A stretch of 64,000 bases of DNA from assembly GCF_004210375.1 (NCBI RefSeq), contig NC_134834.1, positions 97,716,170 through 97,780,169 of the forward strand. Direction: 5' to 3'. Origin of the DNA: Tachypleus tridentatus (lineage: Eukaryota > Arthropoda > Merostomata > Xiphosura > Limulidae). The notes under the pieces are model-generated. The model was not told where the DNA came from. It did not search any database and saw nothing but the letters and a program-made list of their open reading frames with translations. Below are positions 12,101 through 21,000 of the stretch, in pieces. The position numbers were made by a program, and so were the translations under genes. Every line of letters starts with the position of its first letter. Positions within the stretch are counted from its first letter, which is position 1.

Positions 12101-13816
12101 CAAATGTTTTACTTTAGTCTAAACACTTTACATATCCCTGTTTCCTTCTATATTCTGAATGACTTGACATCATGTATCTAAACACTTTACATATCCCTGT
12201 TTCCTTCTATATTCTGAATGACTTGACATCATGTATCCTTTTCCATCTGTGTAATAACAGACTGAATCGTTTCTCTGCTGTCTTCACGTTTATGGCTAAC
12301 TTTTGTTGTTTTTGATAAATATTCTTCTTCTGATGTGCTGTATTTTGCAGTCGTCTTTTGTTTGTAGATGCACAAGACATGCTTGCCTTTGTTTGTGTCT
12401 TCCTTTACTGTTTCTGGCTGCTCCCTGTGTTGGCACTCTCTTCAGCTAATCTGGTTTATTTGTGCTATATTCATGCATGGTTTCATTTGTAATATTCATA
12501 ACACATTCCATTATTTGCCTGTTGCTTGTTTTGTCACCCTTGCATTTGTATAACCTAACCACCTCCTATCTGTTTCACATCTTCAGATCAACTTCCTCAT
12601 TATTTGAAGTTAACTCATTTTCTTAAGTAATTGTTGGAAAGTACTCTGAAAACCATAGAAGTTTATTACTTTCCATAAAATAAGTTGTTTATAGAATGAT
12701 GCTTTATTATTGTGAAATATGATTTTTGTTTTTATAGATCCGTGAAAAAAGTGAAAGAAGTGTACCCATTCGTCAGAGGCGTGCTTCAGGAACAACGGGC
12801 AGCACCACAGATTTGAATAGCTCAATTGTCATGAAGGAGACCAGTCTGGAAGATCTGGTAGAACACGACACCCACAACTCCAAACCGACTGACACCTGGT
12901 AGTTACTTTGTTTGTAGTGATATCAGTTGTTCTGTTTATTAACATTGTTAACAATTTTATCAAGTGTAGTCTCATGTCTAGAACTGAACCTTCATGTTTT
13001 GATTTATATATGAATATGATAATTAAATAAATTGTGATTTCTAAATCAAAAAAATATATCACAGTTTTGAACTATTACACTACTTAGAAGCTTTAGAAAT
13101 AAATTTATTGTAGACTTTTTTTTATACTTTACATAAACTTTATGAAATTACTTCACAATGGCAGCATGAGAAATACTAATCCTAAGTTTACTAGAATGTT
13201 ACAGTTACTGAGACAATTAGGGTACTTGGACCCACTGTTAGAATTAATGGGATATGTAGGAAAGCAAGGTACTTGGAACCACTGTTACTGTTTATGAGAT
13301 AAATAATAGAGCAGGGTACTTGGACCCATTGTGCTAGTATTAAAGCACTAAAATATAACCTGGGTATCTGTAACAAATGAAATTATTTTTGAATTATTTA
13401 GTTCAGTAGGTAACTCAGTGAACCTACTCTGTTGTTCAAGATGTACATTAGAAAGGGCTTTTTCAGCATTTTCAGTAGCATAATTATAAAATCAAATGTG
13501 TATAAAAAAATGATTTACGATTAGAATATGCCCTAATGTATAACAGGTTCCAAGTCGTCTAGTCGTCCTCCAAGCCGAAACAACAGTCGACCCCCCAGTC
13601 GAGCAGGAAGTGACCTCTCGGCAGAGAGCGTGGAAGCGTATCGCGGGCGAAAGGCGATCAAGCAGTACCACCAGAGTACGAAACCCCACTGTCTCCTCCA
13701 CTCCCACAGGAACTAAAGGCACTCCACCTACCAAGATTCCTACAGTGAGAAGATCATCTTCCACTGCATCACCTAGGAGACAGCCTGATACCAAGGGTCG
13801 AGAACGCTGGAAGTAG
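2..13816 (+). CDS. shot: Spectraplakin (MACF1/dystonin/Shot family), C-terminal part, ten exons
   Basis: Spectraplakins are giant cytolinkers joining actin to microtubules; this window holds only the microtubule-binding end. Exons in order: 2-165, 4647-4782, 6243-6287, 6571-6688, 6829-6941, 7581-7694, 9635-9752, 11625-11792, 12738-12898, 13547-13816. Phases agree through the first eight junctions. The translation gives the end of the spectrin-repeat rod, two canonical EF-hands, a GAS2 domain (Cys-Met-Cys and the [14 protein letters not shown] core) and a Ser/Arg/Pro-rich tail with [19 protein letters not shown] and [17 protein letters not shown]. The N-terminal CH domains, plakin domain and most of the rod lie upstream. 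The last three exons each need one base removed to keep the conserved frame. The symbol is the Drosophila orthologue name; vertebrates have MACF1 and DST. Family call is very secure; orthology by name is inference. Confidence 0.95.
166..2490 (+). repeat. 41-bp satellite array in spectraplakin intron
   Basis: About 55 head-to-tail copies of a 41-bp unit (core CACTGATAATTATATTTCAC, then TGATAACTTTAATGAGAGT) fill about 2.3 kb, starting about 45 bases after the splice donor. Variants are distributed non-randomly. A shortened copy reading GTGAGAGACACTG recurs near 1060, 1560, 2170 and 2250. A variant GAATGACACTGATTATTAT recurs near 460, 700 and 1805. This suggests blocks of about 490 bp were duplicated together. 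No coding potential. Confidence 0.95.
2850..4431 (-). mobile_element. Dead Tc1-type DNA transposon with long terminal inverted repeats
   Basis: Two inverted repeats of about 210 bp (left about 2852-3066, right about 4225-4429) bound a reverse-strand transposase. The outer ends read CACTTCTGGCCAAAATCTTAAG on the left and CACTGCTGGGCAAAATCTTAAG on the right strand. The left end abuts TA at 2850-2851, the expected Tc1 target site; the matching right dinucleotide has decayed to CA. The element lies antisense in an intron of the spectraplakin. Sequence between 2490 and 2850 shows nothing recognisable. Confidence 0.9.
3154..4110 (-). pseudogene. Tc1 transposase pseudogene
   Basis: The start [13 protein letters not shown] at 4110 opens a helix-turn-helix DNA-binding domain ([18 protein letters not shown]). 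The C-terminal half holds [13 protein letters not shown] and [11 protein letters not shown]; the second Asp and the Glu are separated by 34 residues, the DD34E spacing of Tc1. The expected first catalytic Asp region reads [14 protein letters not shown], with Ala where the family has Asp. A TAA stop follows GPDGF at 3631-3633, and at least one frameshift separates the halves. Length about 319 codons against about 340 for intact Tc1 transposases. Inactive. Confidence 0.92.
4647..4782 (+). CDS. shot: Spectraplakin exon: last spectrin-type repeat, first part
   Basis: Acceptor gaacag|g and donor gaa|gtgaga bound 136 bases. The translation includes [20 protein letters not shown] then [16 protein letters not shown], the final spectrin-repeat helix before the EF-hands (vertebrate counterpart pattern: NPR-W-VW-LALER-R-L-D-L). 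The exon enters with two bases carried over and leaves in phase 0. The following intron up to 6242 has a short repeated motif at 5390-5545 (three or four copies of a Ttagatctttggttctgtaag-type unit) and the palindrome at 5710-6135. Confidence 0.93.
5710..6135. mobile_element. Palindromic pair of Penelope-type terminal repeats with hammerhead-like motifs
   Basis: A left arm (about 5710-5925) and right arm (about 5938-6130) are inverted copies of the same roughly 200-bp sequence with a short A/T spacer (TAATAATAATAA type). Each arm has the block GTTACACAACCCCTTTCAAACAT, a hammerhead-like core (right arm 6041-6082; left arm on the minus strand 5762-5803) and an outer TTTTCTCAACCCAAA. The same sequence follows the Penelope-like ORF remnant at 38402-38577, so I read it as two inverted Penelope terminal repeats or a foldback derivative. 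It sits in the intron before the exon at 6243. Confidence 0.75.
6041..6082 (+). ncRNA. Hammerhead-ribozyme-like motif (Penelope terminal repeat)
   Basis: Order: stem I strand GTGAAT, core CTGACGA, one unpaired T, stem II GACT-(GAAGAA)-GGTT, GAAA, palindromic ACGT, U, stem I strand ATTTGC. Stem I pairs over six positions including wobbles, and stem II pairs with wobbles. It differs from the 38700 copy by a compensatory T-A for C-G change next to the cleavage site. Confidence 0.6.
6243..6287 (+). CDS. shot: Spectraplakin exon: pre-EF-hand helix (45 bp)
   Basis: Acceptor attgtag|c and donor aga|gtgagt bound exactly 15 codons, [15 protein letters not shown], phase 0 to 0. This matches the conserved link between the last spectrin repeat and the EF-hand module (F-FD-WR-K). 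Confidence 0.92.
6571..6688 (+). CDS. shot: Spectraplakin exon: EF-hand 1
   Basis: Acceptor tttcag|t and donor tctA|gtaagt. The translation runs [19 protein letters not shown] then [20 protein letters not shown]. The calcium loop [12 protein letters not shown] has acidic or oxygen ligands at loop positions 1, 3, 5, 9 and Glu at 12, so it should bind calcium. Enters phase 0, leaves one base that completes Lys in the next exon. Confidence 0.96.
6829..6941 (+). CDS. shot: Spectraplakin exon: EF-hand 2
   Basis: Acceptor atttcag|aa and donor gat|gtgagt. The translation is [16 protein letters not shown] then [20 protein letters not shown]. The loop [12 protein letters not shown] is a canonical EF-hand, and FPTSRLEM is a signature of spectraplakins. 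Leaves in phase 0. The intron to 7580 shows nothing else recognisable. Confidence 0.96.
7581..7694 (+). CDS. shot: Spectraplakin exon: GAS2 domain, first half
   Basis: Acceptor ccactcag|aac and donor agg|gtatgt bound 38 codons, phase 0 to 0. The translation includes [19 protein letters not shown] and [15 protein letters not shown]. The Cys-X-Cys pair belongs to the zinc-binding GAS2 fold that binds microtubules. The fold is completed by the exon at 9635. Confidence 0.96.
7860..9530 (+). repeat. About 80-bp satellite inside the GAS2-domain intron
   Basis: About 20 tandem copies of a unit near 77-80 bp occupy almost the whole intron between the two GAS2 exons. Each contains TATGTACCAGTAATCACCAG, TTACACTAAGT, and a pyrimidine run ending in AG (TTGTTCTTCTGTTACAG) that looks like a 3' splice site. 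Copies differ by a few per cent, and some lack internal segments (8650-8720). Confidence 0.93.
9635..9752 (+). CDS. shot: Spectraplakin exon: GAS2 domain, second half
   Basis: Acceptor ttttacag|ttt and donor cgaG|gtaaca. The translation [16 protein letters not shown] then [20 protein letters not shown] is the most conserved block of GAS2 domains in this family. It ends PCR plus one base of the next codon. YR joined directly to FGDS matches the shorter arthropod form without the extra residues seen in vertebrates. Confidence 0.97.
9753..11624 (+). other. Intron, no other feature recognised
   Basis: AT-rich sequence with no convincing exon, repeat array or mobile element. A GTG-less open stretch at 10307-10576 has no recognisable content and is treated as chance. 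Confidence 0.6.
11625..11792 (+). CDS. shot: Spectraplakin exon: post-GAS2 GRTN block
   Basis: With the acceptor ctaag|ga (AG at 11623-11624) the one base carried from 9752 gives Gly and the frame reads [20 protein letters not shown], the conserved block after GAS2. An alternative tag|ct acceptor five bases upstream leads to AKDAPTWS and a stop. Near 11745-11755 the frame must lose one base to continue as [15 protein letters not shown] before the donor aag|gtttga; unshifted it stops at TAA 11789-11791. Phase bookkeeping (168 bases, one too many for the next exon) agrees with one inserted base. Confidence 0.82.
12118..12240 (+). repeat. Two-copy tandem duplication in intron
   Basis: A segment of about 58 bp (TCTAAACACTTTACATATCC through TGACATCATGTA) occurs twice in direct succession with near identity, within the intron between the exons at 11625 and 12738. 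Confidence 0.9.
12738..12898 (+). CDS. shot: Spectraplakin exon: IREKSERS tail segment
   Basis: Acceptor tatag|atc opens in phase 0 with [20 protein letters not shown], matching the conserved (I/V)RE(K/R)S-RS-P block of spectraplakin tails. Unshifted the frame runs to [19 protein letters not shown] and a TAG directly at the donor (ctg|gtagtt). One base less after about 12862 gives PNRLTPG joining GSKSSS of the next exon, similar to the LTPG-GS stretch of fly Shot. I infer a one-base insertion between 12862 and 12898. A genuine alternative C-terminus ending DTW cannot be excluded. Confidence 0.78.
13190..13345 (+). repeat. Three-copy short tandem repeat in intron
   Basis: The motif GGTACTTGGACCCACTGTTA recurs three times about 60 bp apart (13219, 13268, 13315) with divergence. 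Intronic, no coding content. Confidence 0.7.
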
Positions 13817-14540
13817 GATTGAAGTGAAGACTGTCCAGTGATTGATGTAATTCTACAGTAGTGAATCCATCTCGCATTAACCCTAATGCCACAACTACTT
13901 AATGCCTTTTCTTAAAGGTTAAGTTTCTACTGGTGAAGGTAATAACTTTTAAGTGGTTGTGCTTGCCCCACTAACTGTTCATGTAATTCTTGCGTCAACT
14001 TAACATTCCATCAACGTAAGTTTCTCTTGATGTTTATTCAAAACTGTAAATTTTTATGCTGTAGTAAATCGTTAACATGCCTTGAAGGTAGTTTATTTTT
14101 ATCATGGCATTGTTGAAACTAATTGTAAGTATTGGCTTCAGTTCATTAGTTAAATGTGAGAATCTCAACCTTAATGGTCAACAATCAAAGTTAGCATGTT
14201 AAGTAGATCAGTGTTATGTAAGTACTACTTGAGTGTTTTGTGAATAATAAATTACTAGCCCTGTACTGCTTTTGTGTTAGATGCAGTTAAAAATAGAGCA
14301 TTAGATAAAAGATACTAAGTTGATTATTGTGTACTCGATTATGTGCCAAGAATCTAAAGACTGGATGTTGTATGCGATACAAGTAACCTTAACTATATAA
14401 AGCTTTTCCACTTGATCTAAGTTATTAATGCTGTGGTAGGGATTACCATAACCTAAGTCTGTATTTAATTAGTGGTTTTATTAAATGTAATAATAATAAT
14501 ATTTTTTCTTTCAAATAAAGATATTCACTCTGTTTAAGCA
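13547..14540 (+). CDS. shot: Spectraplakin terminal exon (coding to 13816) and 3' UTR
   Basis: The acceptor taacag|gtt is followed, in the frame giving [20 protein letters not shown] then [10 protein letters not shown], by the SRP/GSR repeats that bind microtubule ends in this family. That frame runs on to an unrelated stop. The neighbouring frame, open throughout, gives [16 protein letters not shown], then [20 protein letters not shown] and ends RERWK-TAG at 13814-13816. The ITP/SKIPT-TASPR ending is conserved, so one extra base is inferred around 13640-13680. The 3' UTR follows, with AATAAA at 14514-14519. Confidence 0.85.
14514..14519 (+). terminator. Polyadenylation signal AATAAA of the spectraplakin
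   Basis: AATAAA about 700 bp after the stop codon is followed by a T/G-rich stretch (ATTCACTCTGTTT). It is the best candidate poly(A) signal. On the other strand another AATAAA (14477-14482) could serve the convergent minus-strand gene, so the 3' ends may overlap. Confidence 0.6.
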
Positions 14541-14934
14541 TGCTGTCATTTATGAACTATATATACAGCACATTAAACTTTTGTCATGCTGTAATATAGA
14601 GTTTCATGGGTATTGGAATAATCATTTGTAATGGAAGATGAAACCCTACTACAGGATGTTTAAGTCAACAGTAGGAAGTGCAAAACATGCACTTTCTAAT
14701 TTGTTCCTTTATAAAAACCAAATTACTTAACTGAAGTCTTCTTCCAACGTTTAACCAAACAAGATTCTCATGTTTTGATGTACATGGTTAACTTTGTTTT
14801 AAACATTTTTATATTTCACATTAAATGTACAACAAAAACTATCTAACCATTAACAAAAGTTACAAACTCCAGAAGAGACAGCATAACCACAGAAATATCT
14901 TAAAAATGGATTTAGTCGTACTTCCCAACAATGT

Positions 14935-15007
14935 TTAAACTTCTGAAGGTGCTGGATCCACCAAAGGTGAAGGTTCAAACTCATACTTTTCTGCTGCCTT
15001 GTTCTTT
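14935..15007 (-). CDS. Terminal exon: cytoplasmic tail ending SEV
   Basis: Acceptor ttcatag|a on the minus strand. The two bases from the previous exon plus A make Arg, then KNKAAEKYEFEPSPLV and DPAPSEV, then TAA at 14937-14935. The last residues Ser-X-Val fit a class I PDZ-ligand pattern. Splice phase with the exon at 15317-15236 is exact. Confidence 0.8.
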
Positions 15008-18000
15008 CTATGAAAAATTTAAATATAATATTTTCACTCCTAATACAAAGTTGTATATGTAAGTAAAAACTATGAAAGTAAATCAAACATGCATAAATAA
15101 AAATGGTGTTTGACCTGTAAGGTGGTCAACAATATATATAGTAAATGAAGTTCTGGTGGATATGGCCAAAATCATTAAGTATATTTAAGAGATACCAAAG
15201 AATTACAGTTTATGGATGGATATTAAAGATCTTACCGACGTAGTTTTAGAATGATGACCACAATTATGATATTTCCAACAAGAAGGGCTATCATTAAGAT
15301 AGAGGGCACCCAGATGTCTGTGAAACAAGAAAGAAAACCTTATACTGCAGGATAAACAAAAGAAATTTAAAATTGTGTAGTTTCTGTATTAACAAACAAA
15401 GATAACCTACCTACTGGTTATGAACTTTGATTGTAGCATATACAAAACTGAATCTACAGATCCGTATTTACAAACAAAAATTAAATTACTACCTACCTAC
15501 TATTAATGAACTTTGATCATACTCAGGAACTAGATCTGTTGGGGGGTCATCACTGACCGAATCAATAATGACTGGTTGGTCATTAGTCATGGTCAGATTG
15601 TTGGAAATCAGTTGAAGTTTGCTTCTGTCTTCTTCTTTTGGTCTTCTATTGCTGTAAAAAACAAGTTAGATGAAGTTTACTTCTGTTGTTAGTTTCTTTA
15701 TAAATCAGTATCACAGTACTTTTCCATTGTGGTAAAACTAGCATATCTAACAAATTCGAACTGACAGTTTCTAAATAATGGCAGGTGATAAGTTCAAGAA
15801 CTGACCCAATGAATCTCTAATTAAAACAATTTTTAGGTTTTTCATTATAAACTCTCAGATAATGTTGATGGATATAAGATGTCAGATTTTCTTAAATTGC
15901 AGATAAAACTTAATCTTTGGTGACCAAATCAAATGGTACATACATAATTTTTCATAATTGTACACCTCTGATGATTTCACATTTCTTATCTCCTCAATTC
16001 ACATTACACACTTTGCACCTCCTGCATGCCAGACAACTGCTTCACCCAGAATTAACTTATTTTTCAATCAACTCTAACTGCTAACACAATTGTAACATTT
16101 TGTCACAAGGTGTTTTGAATTAAAAGAGACTTTTCAGTAAACTCGCAGCAAGTTTAAATTTATTAATGCACGTAACCAGTAAGTACCTTCTATCATCACA
16201 GAGTAAACCTGTGCTTACTGACTAAGATCTTATACTAACAATATGTACAGATATCATCAGAATGGTTTTTGAAGTACCGAACATGATGAGAACCTACGTA
16301 ACAAAATCAGTTTCACAATTAGAAAACATCTTAAGTTTATTGTGAAATGTCATCTAAACCGTAAGATAACTTGAAGAATATGTTAAAACCTTAGGAAGGT
16401 TGTAGGTTTTCAGAAAAAGGTACATTTTATAAAATATGACTGTTTTCATTTCCATTTTAGAATTTGTAATATTTATTCACATTCAAGCATGAAATACTAT
16501 ATACTTTGAAACCTTAGCATTTCCTACTTCAGTTATTTTCTTTGAAATAATTATTTTTAATTTTTTATTACCAAATTTAAATATTATATAGTTTGTTTTG
16601 ATACAAATTCTGCAAACAATTTCTTTACCAACATGTCAAACTCACTGAGTACTAACTTTAAAAAAATAGAAGAATTTTACTTCAAATCTAATTTTAACTA
16701 TCCACAAAAATGTTTAATAGAACATTAATACAAAAGACATATAAATAAATATAAAGTTTTGTTTTCTTTACTCTGTCTGAAGATACATATATACTCAACA
16801 ATTAACCTACACTTACGGATACTAGTGGGTAAAGTAGTATTACTCTGTATGAAGATAGACATACTTAACCTACACTTACGGATACAAGTGGATAAAGTAG
16901 TATTCCAGTGAATTCCATCAATACATAATATTGTTTGTGAGTTTACCAGTGAATCATTGAATACATGGCCTCTGTAGCATACATAAACAGCTAAGCTTTC
17001 ATTTGGTTGGTGAAGATACCCCAACTTTGGAGGAGGAATAGTAGGACAGTTCTTTACTGAAACAGATGGAGAGAGTTAGTGAAACAACTTGTTCACAATA
17101 GTTGAAAATGTGTAAACTAAAAAATACTTAAAGTTCAGCCAAGAATAATTGTCTTCCTTAAAATTATTGTTTAAGGAGCAATTCAAACGTTTATACAAAA
17201 TCAGCTTATTAGTATACTGGGATCTAAAACAATCTTATTAAAGTCATTTTCATGCATGCATGGACCAGCAACTAAAATCAAGAGATTCTGGTACCTGACT
17301 ACCATTAGTGTTGTGTGACATTGTAGGACAGAGACACAAGACAATTTACACTGGTGTCCCTGTGGACTGTACACCCAAATGTGAAAGACCACTTACACTG
17401 GTATCTGAGAAGAAATCCTCGAAATGGGTTAAAGTGAGCAGTGTGAAAGTTGACCCTCAAAATGTTACCATGGCTCTCTACTTGCTTCAAGAAGTCCAGT
17501 GTGTCCCCCACAAGTTGTTATCAGCTTCCTATCATCAGTGTCCATCAAAGACAGATTATTATCACACACAGCCTGACTGTAATGTTGTTGAGGTGGAATG
17601 GTAGAAATATCCAAAACTTGTGCCACAACTTTCTGGCCCTCACCACCTGTAATGTTCCATGTACATCTGTCCAGCTGGGGATAGAAGTAAGGAAATCCTG
17701 GAGATGAGATGTAACCTGTTTGTTCTCTAACACCAACATTACAGAAACTCTGAAGTTGGGATTCTGTGAGGGAAAATTAAATCACCAAATGTTTCTGTTG
17801 TAAAGATGAAAAACATTAAATTTAGTAATATAATTAATTAATTGATAAAAAGCAGCAGTTTTAAAAGAACTTTGTAATTTATAAATGAGAAGATGGCATG
17901 ATTTAACATCAGTTGGTTATACTGCTTTCTTATTTTCTCTTAATCAACACTTTGTAGGCCTAACCATTGGAACACCAACTAGTATTATTTCGTTTTAAGA

Positions 18001-21000
18001 ATACTGTTGTAAAGTAATCTGTTACTAGATGGATTCTTTTGAATTATTTGGTGAAAATATTGTGAAAGAGTTCATGTAAAGATAATTAATTAAATTCAAT
18101 AATGTTTGAGCCATTTTCACTTTTAGGCCTAATTTCATGAATAAACATCACAACATAAACTGCAACTAAAAGTAGGCTTCACCTCATGTACAACTTTTTA
18201 TTATAATCTGCAAGACATGTGGATGCTTTCATTAGTTTTAATAGATAAACAACTCATAAGAAACCGAGTAGCAGCACAGATGTGATAACTTTCACTGAAA
18301 CACTGAACTGAATGCTTCAAATTCTCAATGACCAACATACACTGTTTACCCATACTTTCAATGTACTCTCAGTTCTCTAAATTCAATGAAATTTCTAGGT
18401 GCTCAAGAACTATTTTTGTGATCTTTAAAACCTAATATCACCATCCTAGTTAACATCTCCTTCTGGCAAATAACTAAAATATAGCTTAATACACTGGTCC
18501 CCTTCCCAGTTTGTAAAGTTGCTTGAACAGTCCTAAATGACAAATAAAACAGTACACTAAGTCTTTTTGGAGTTTTTCCTCTTTTAAGGCCCATACAATT
18601 AGCTTTTGTTCCTTATCATCAGTAGCTGCCCCATCAAGTGGTACTGTCTTTACTGATCCTCTGGAAGTGACCATAATAAAAACCTTGAACTATTCAACTG
18701 CTTGACTTTCTGCTGACAAACTCATCTTTGGCTGTTCTCTCACTAATATACCTCTAAAGAAGATCACTGTGGATGACCTTCATCCTGTCACCTTGAATTC
18801 AGTAAGTCAAACCATTGATTCTTTTAAGAACAACATTTGGTTCTTCTCAACACCTGGTTTACTTTGGAGTTCATTCATTTTGTGACAGTGATTGGTTAGT
18901 CACACTATGTTACTTTGATGAAATTGTCTTATCAGCATTAACATCTTAGTGACTTTACATTTTATCACAAATTAATTTAAGTCTTTCATGGGTAAAGTCA
19001 CAATTGGCATCTTTGTTCTTAAGATACAAAAGAGCTCTTCCAAACATCAACCCTCGAGACATGCCATAATGTTTGGTTCCACTATGCCTAAGGCCAACAA
19101 AAGGGCAGTTGACCTAGTGCTTAAGCTCAAAAGAAGCTGCAAATTTAGACATTTGTTTTTAGGGTGTTTTTTTTTTTGTTGCATTTGTTAAGTTTTCTGA
19201 CTTGTTTTTATGTGCCTTCCACATCAAACCAAAATGTGACACACTTTGAACTTAGAGCTGCAAATTATATATACAAATTAAATATTCAAATTATGCTTCA
19301 CTTTTCCTTTTTGGCAAAGAATTGTCTTATTTTGATTTCATGTATCATCATTTTTGTTTTATTATAGCCAGGAGCCTCAAAAGAGAGCAGTGGCTTGACC
19401 TCTCTGAAACTGTGAGAGGGCCTGATTATGACCCTGTCACTAGATGAAGATTTATTACAAATAATTCCTGATATGAGTATGCCACTTCTGAGTGGAACAG
19501 TGACTATCCTCGTTATTGTCAATAGAAGTTTAACCTGTGGGGTAGTAATTGCCATGTAGCACACTATGATTTTCTGGTCATAGACTTTACAAACGTTTGA
19601 AGTTAGCCTAATCTTCCATCCATGTCTCCAAATGAAATTGTTTCCCAATATGCACTCTTCTTCAATGTCGAACACCCACACATCATCAAGTGTAAAGAAG
19701 TCTCGTAGAGTGAAGTAACCTTCTTCTTTTGAAACTGTTTGTATCAATTCATCTTCTATATTAATCTCTCAGTGCAGTTTTCCATCTATCATTATCAAAT
19801 GGAGTCAAACTATTGTAGCTGTAAAACCAGTGTTACTCAAGATGATTCAATAAGCTTTCAGATAGTGTTTAATGAAGGTTCTTCAAGTGGCAGCAATCCA
19901 ACTTCATAGCTGTATTCCCAGCTAAACATCCTAATTCTTGATACTTAGCTAGTTCTTCACTGTTTCTTTGGCCTGGTTGGACTTGATAATAACTGTATAA
20001 GCCAGGTTTCTCAGATCTTTAAAAGTAGTCAAGTAAATGCACTGGTGAACTTGTTGTTTCCTGATCTTTCTAACTCTAGTATTAGTATCATCATCCTGAT
20101 TAGCTAGCAAACAACTAAATTATAACAAAGATGTTGAACATCTTTTGTATTGAAGACTATGTGCACAGCAGTAACATCGAAAATGGCTTTTAATCAATAA
20201 TATCGAGTTAACAGTTACATTTTTTGCAATGCAACTTGAAGAATTCATTCAACATCTAGTTCACACAGCTAAATAATGTGTAAAGCTGGAATTATTAATA
20301 CTTGAAGAATTCATTCAACATCTAGTTCACACAGCTAAATAATGTGTAAAGCTGGAATTATTAATACTTGATGAATTCATTCAACATCTAGTTCACACAG
20401 CTAAATAATGTGTAAAGCTGGAATTATTAATACTTGAAGAACCTTCATTCAACATCTAGTTCACACAGCTAAATAATGTGTAAAGCTGGAATTATTAATA
20501 CTTGAAGAACCTTCATTCAACATCTAGTTCACACAGCTAAATAATGTGTAAAGCTGGAATTATTAATACTTGAAGAACCTTCATTCAACATCTAGTTCAC
20601 ACAGCTAAATAATGTGTAAAGCTGGAATTATTAATACTTGAAGAACCTTCATTCAACATCTAGTTCACACAGCTAAATAATGTGTAAAGCTGGAATTATT
20701 AATACTTGAAGAACCTTCATTCAACATCTAGTTCACACAGCTAAATAATGTGTAAAGCTGGAATTATTAATACTTGAAGAACCTTCATTCAACATCTAGT
20801 TCACACAGCTAAATAATGTGTAAAGCTGGAATTATTAATACTTGAAGAACCTTCATTCAACATCTAGTTCACACAGCTAAATAATGTGTAAAGCTGGAAT
20901 TATTAATACTTGAAGAACCTTCATTCAACATCTAGTTCTAAATAATGTGTAAAGCTGGAATTATTAATACTTGAAGAACCTTCATTCAACACCTAGGAAT

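Noticed and set aside
18403..18674. Minus-strand frame with GAATDDKEQKLIVWALKEEK
   Set aside because: Not recognised; no splice or element context beyond nearness to the Gypsy-like remnant.
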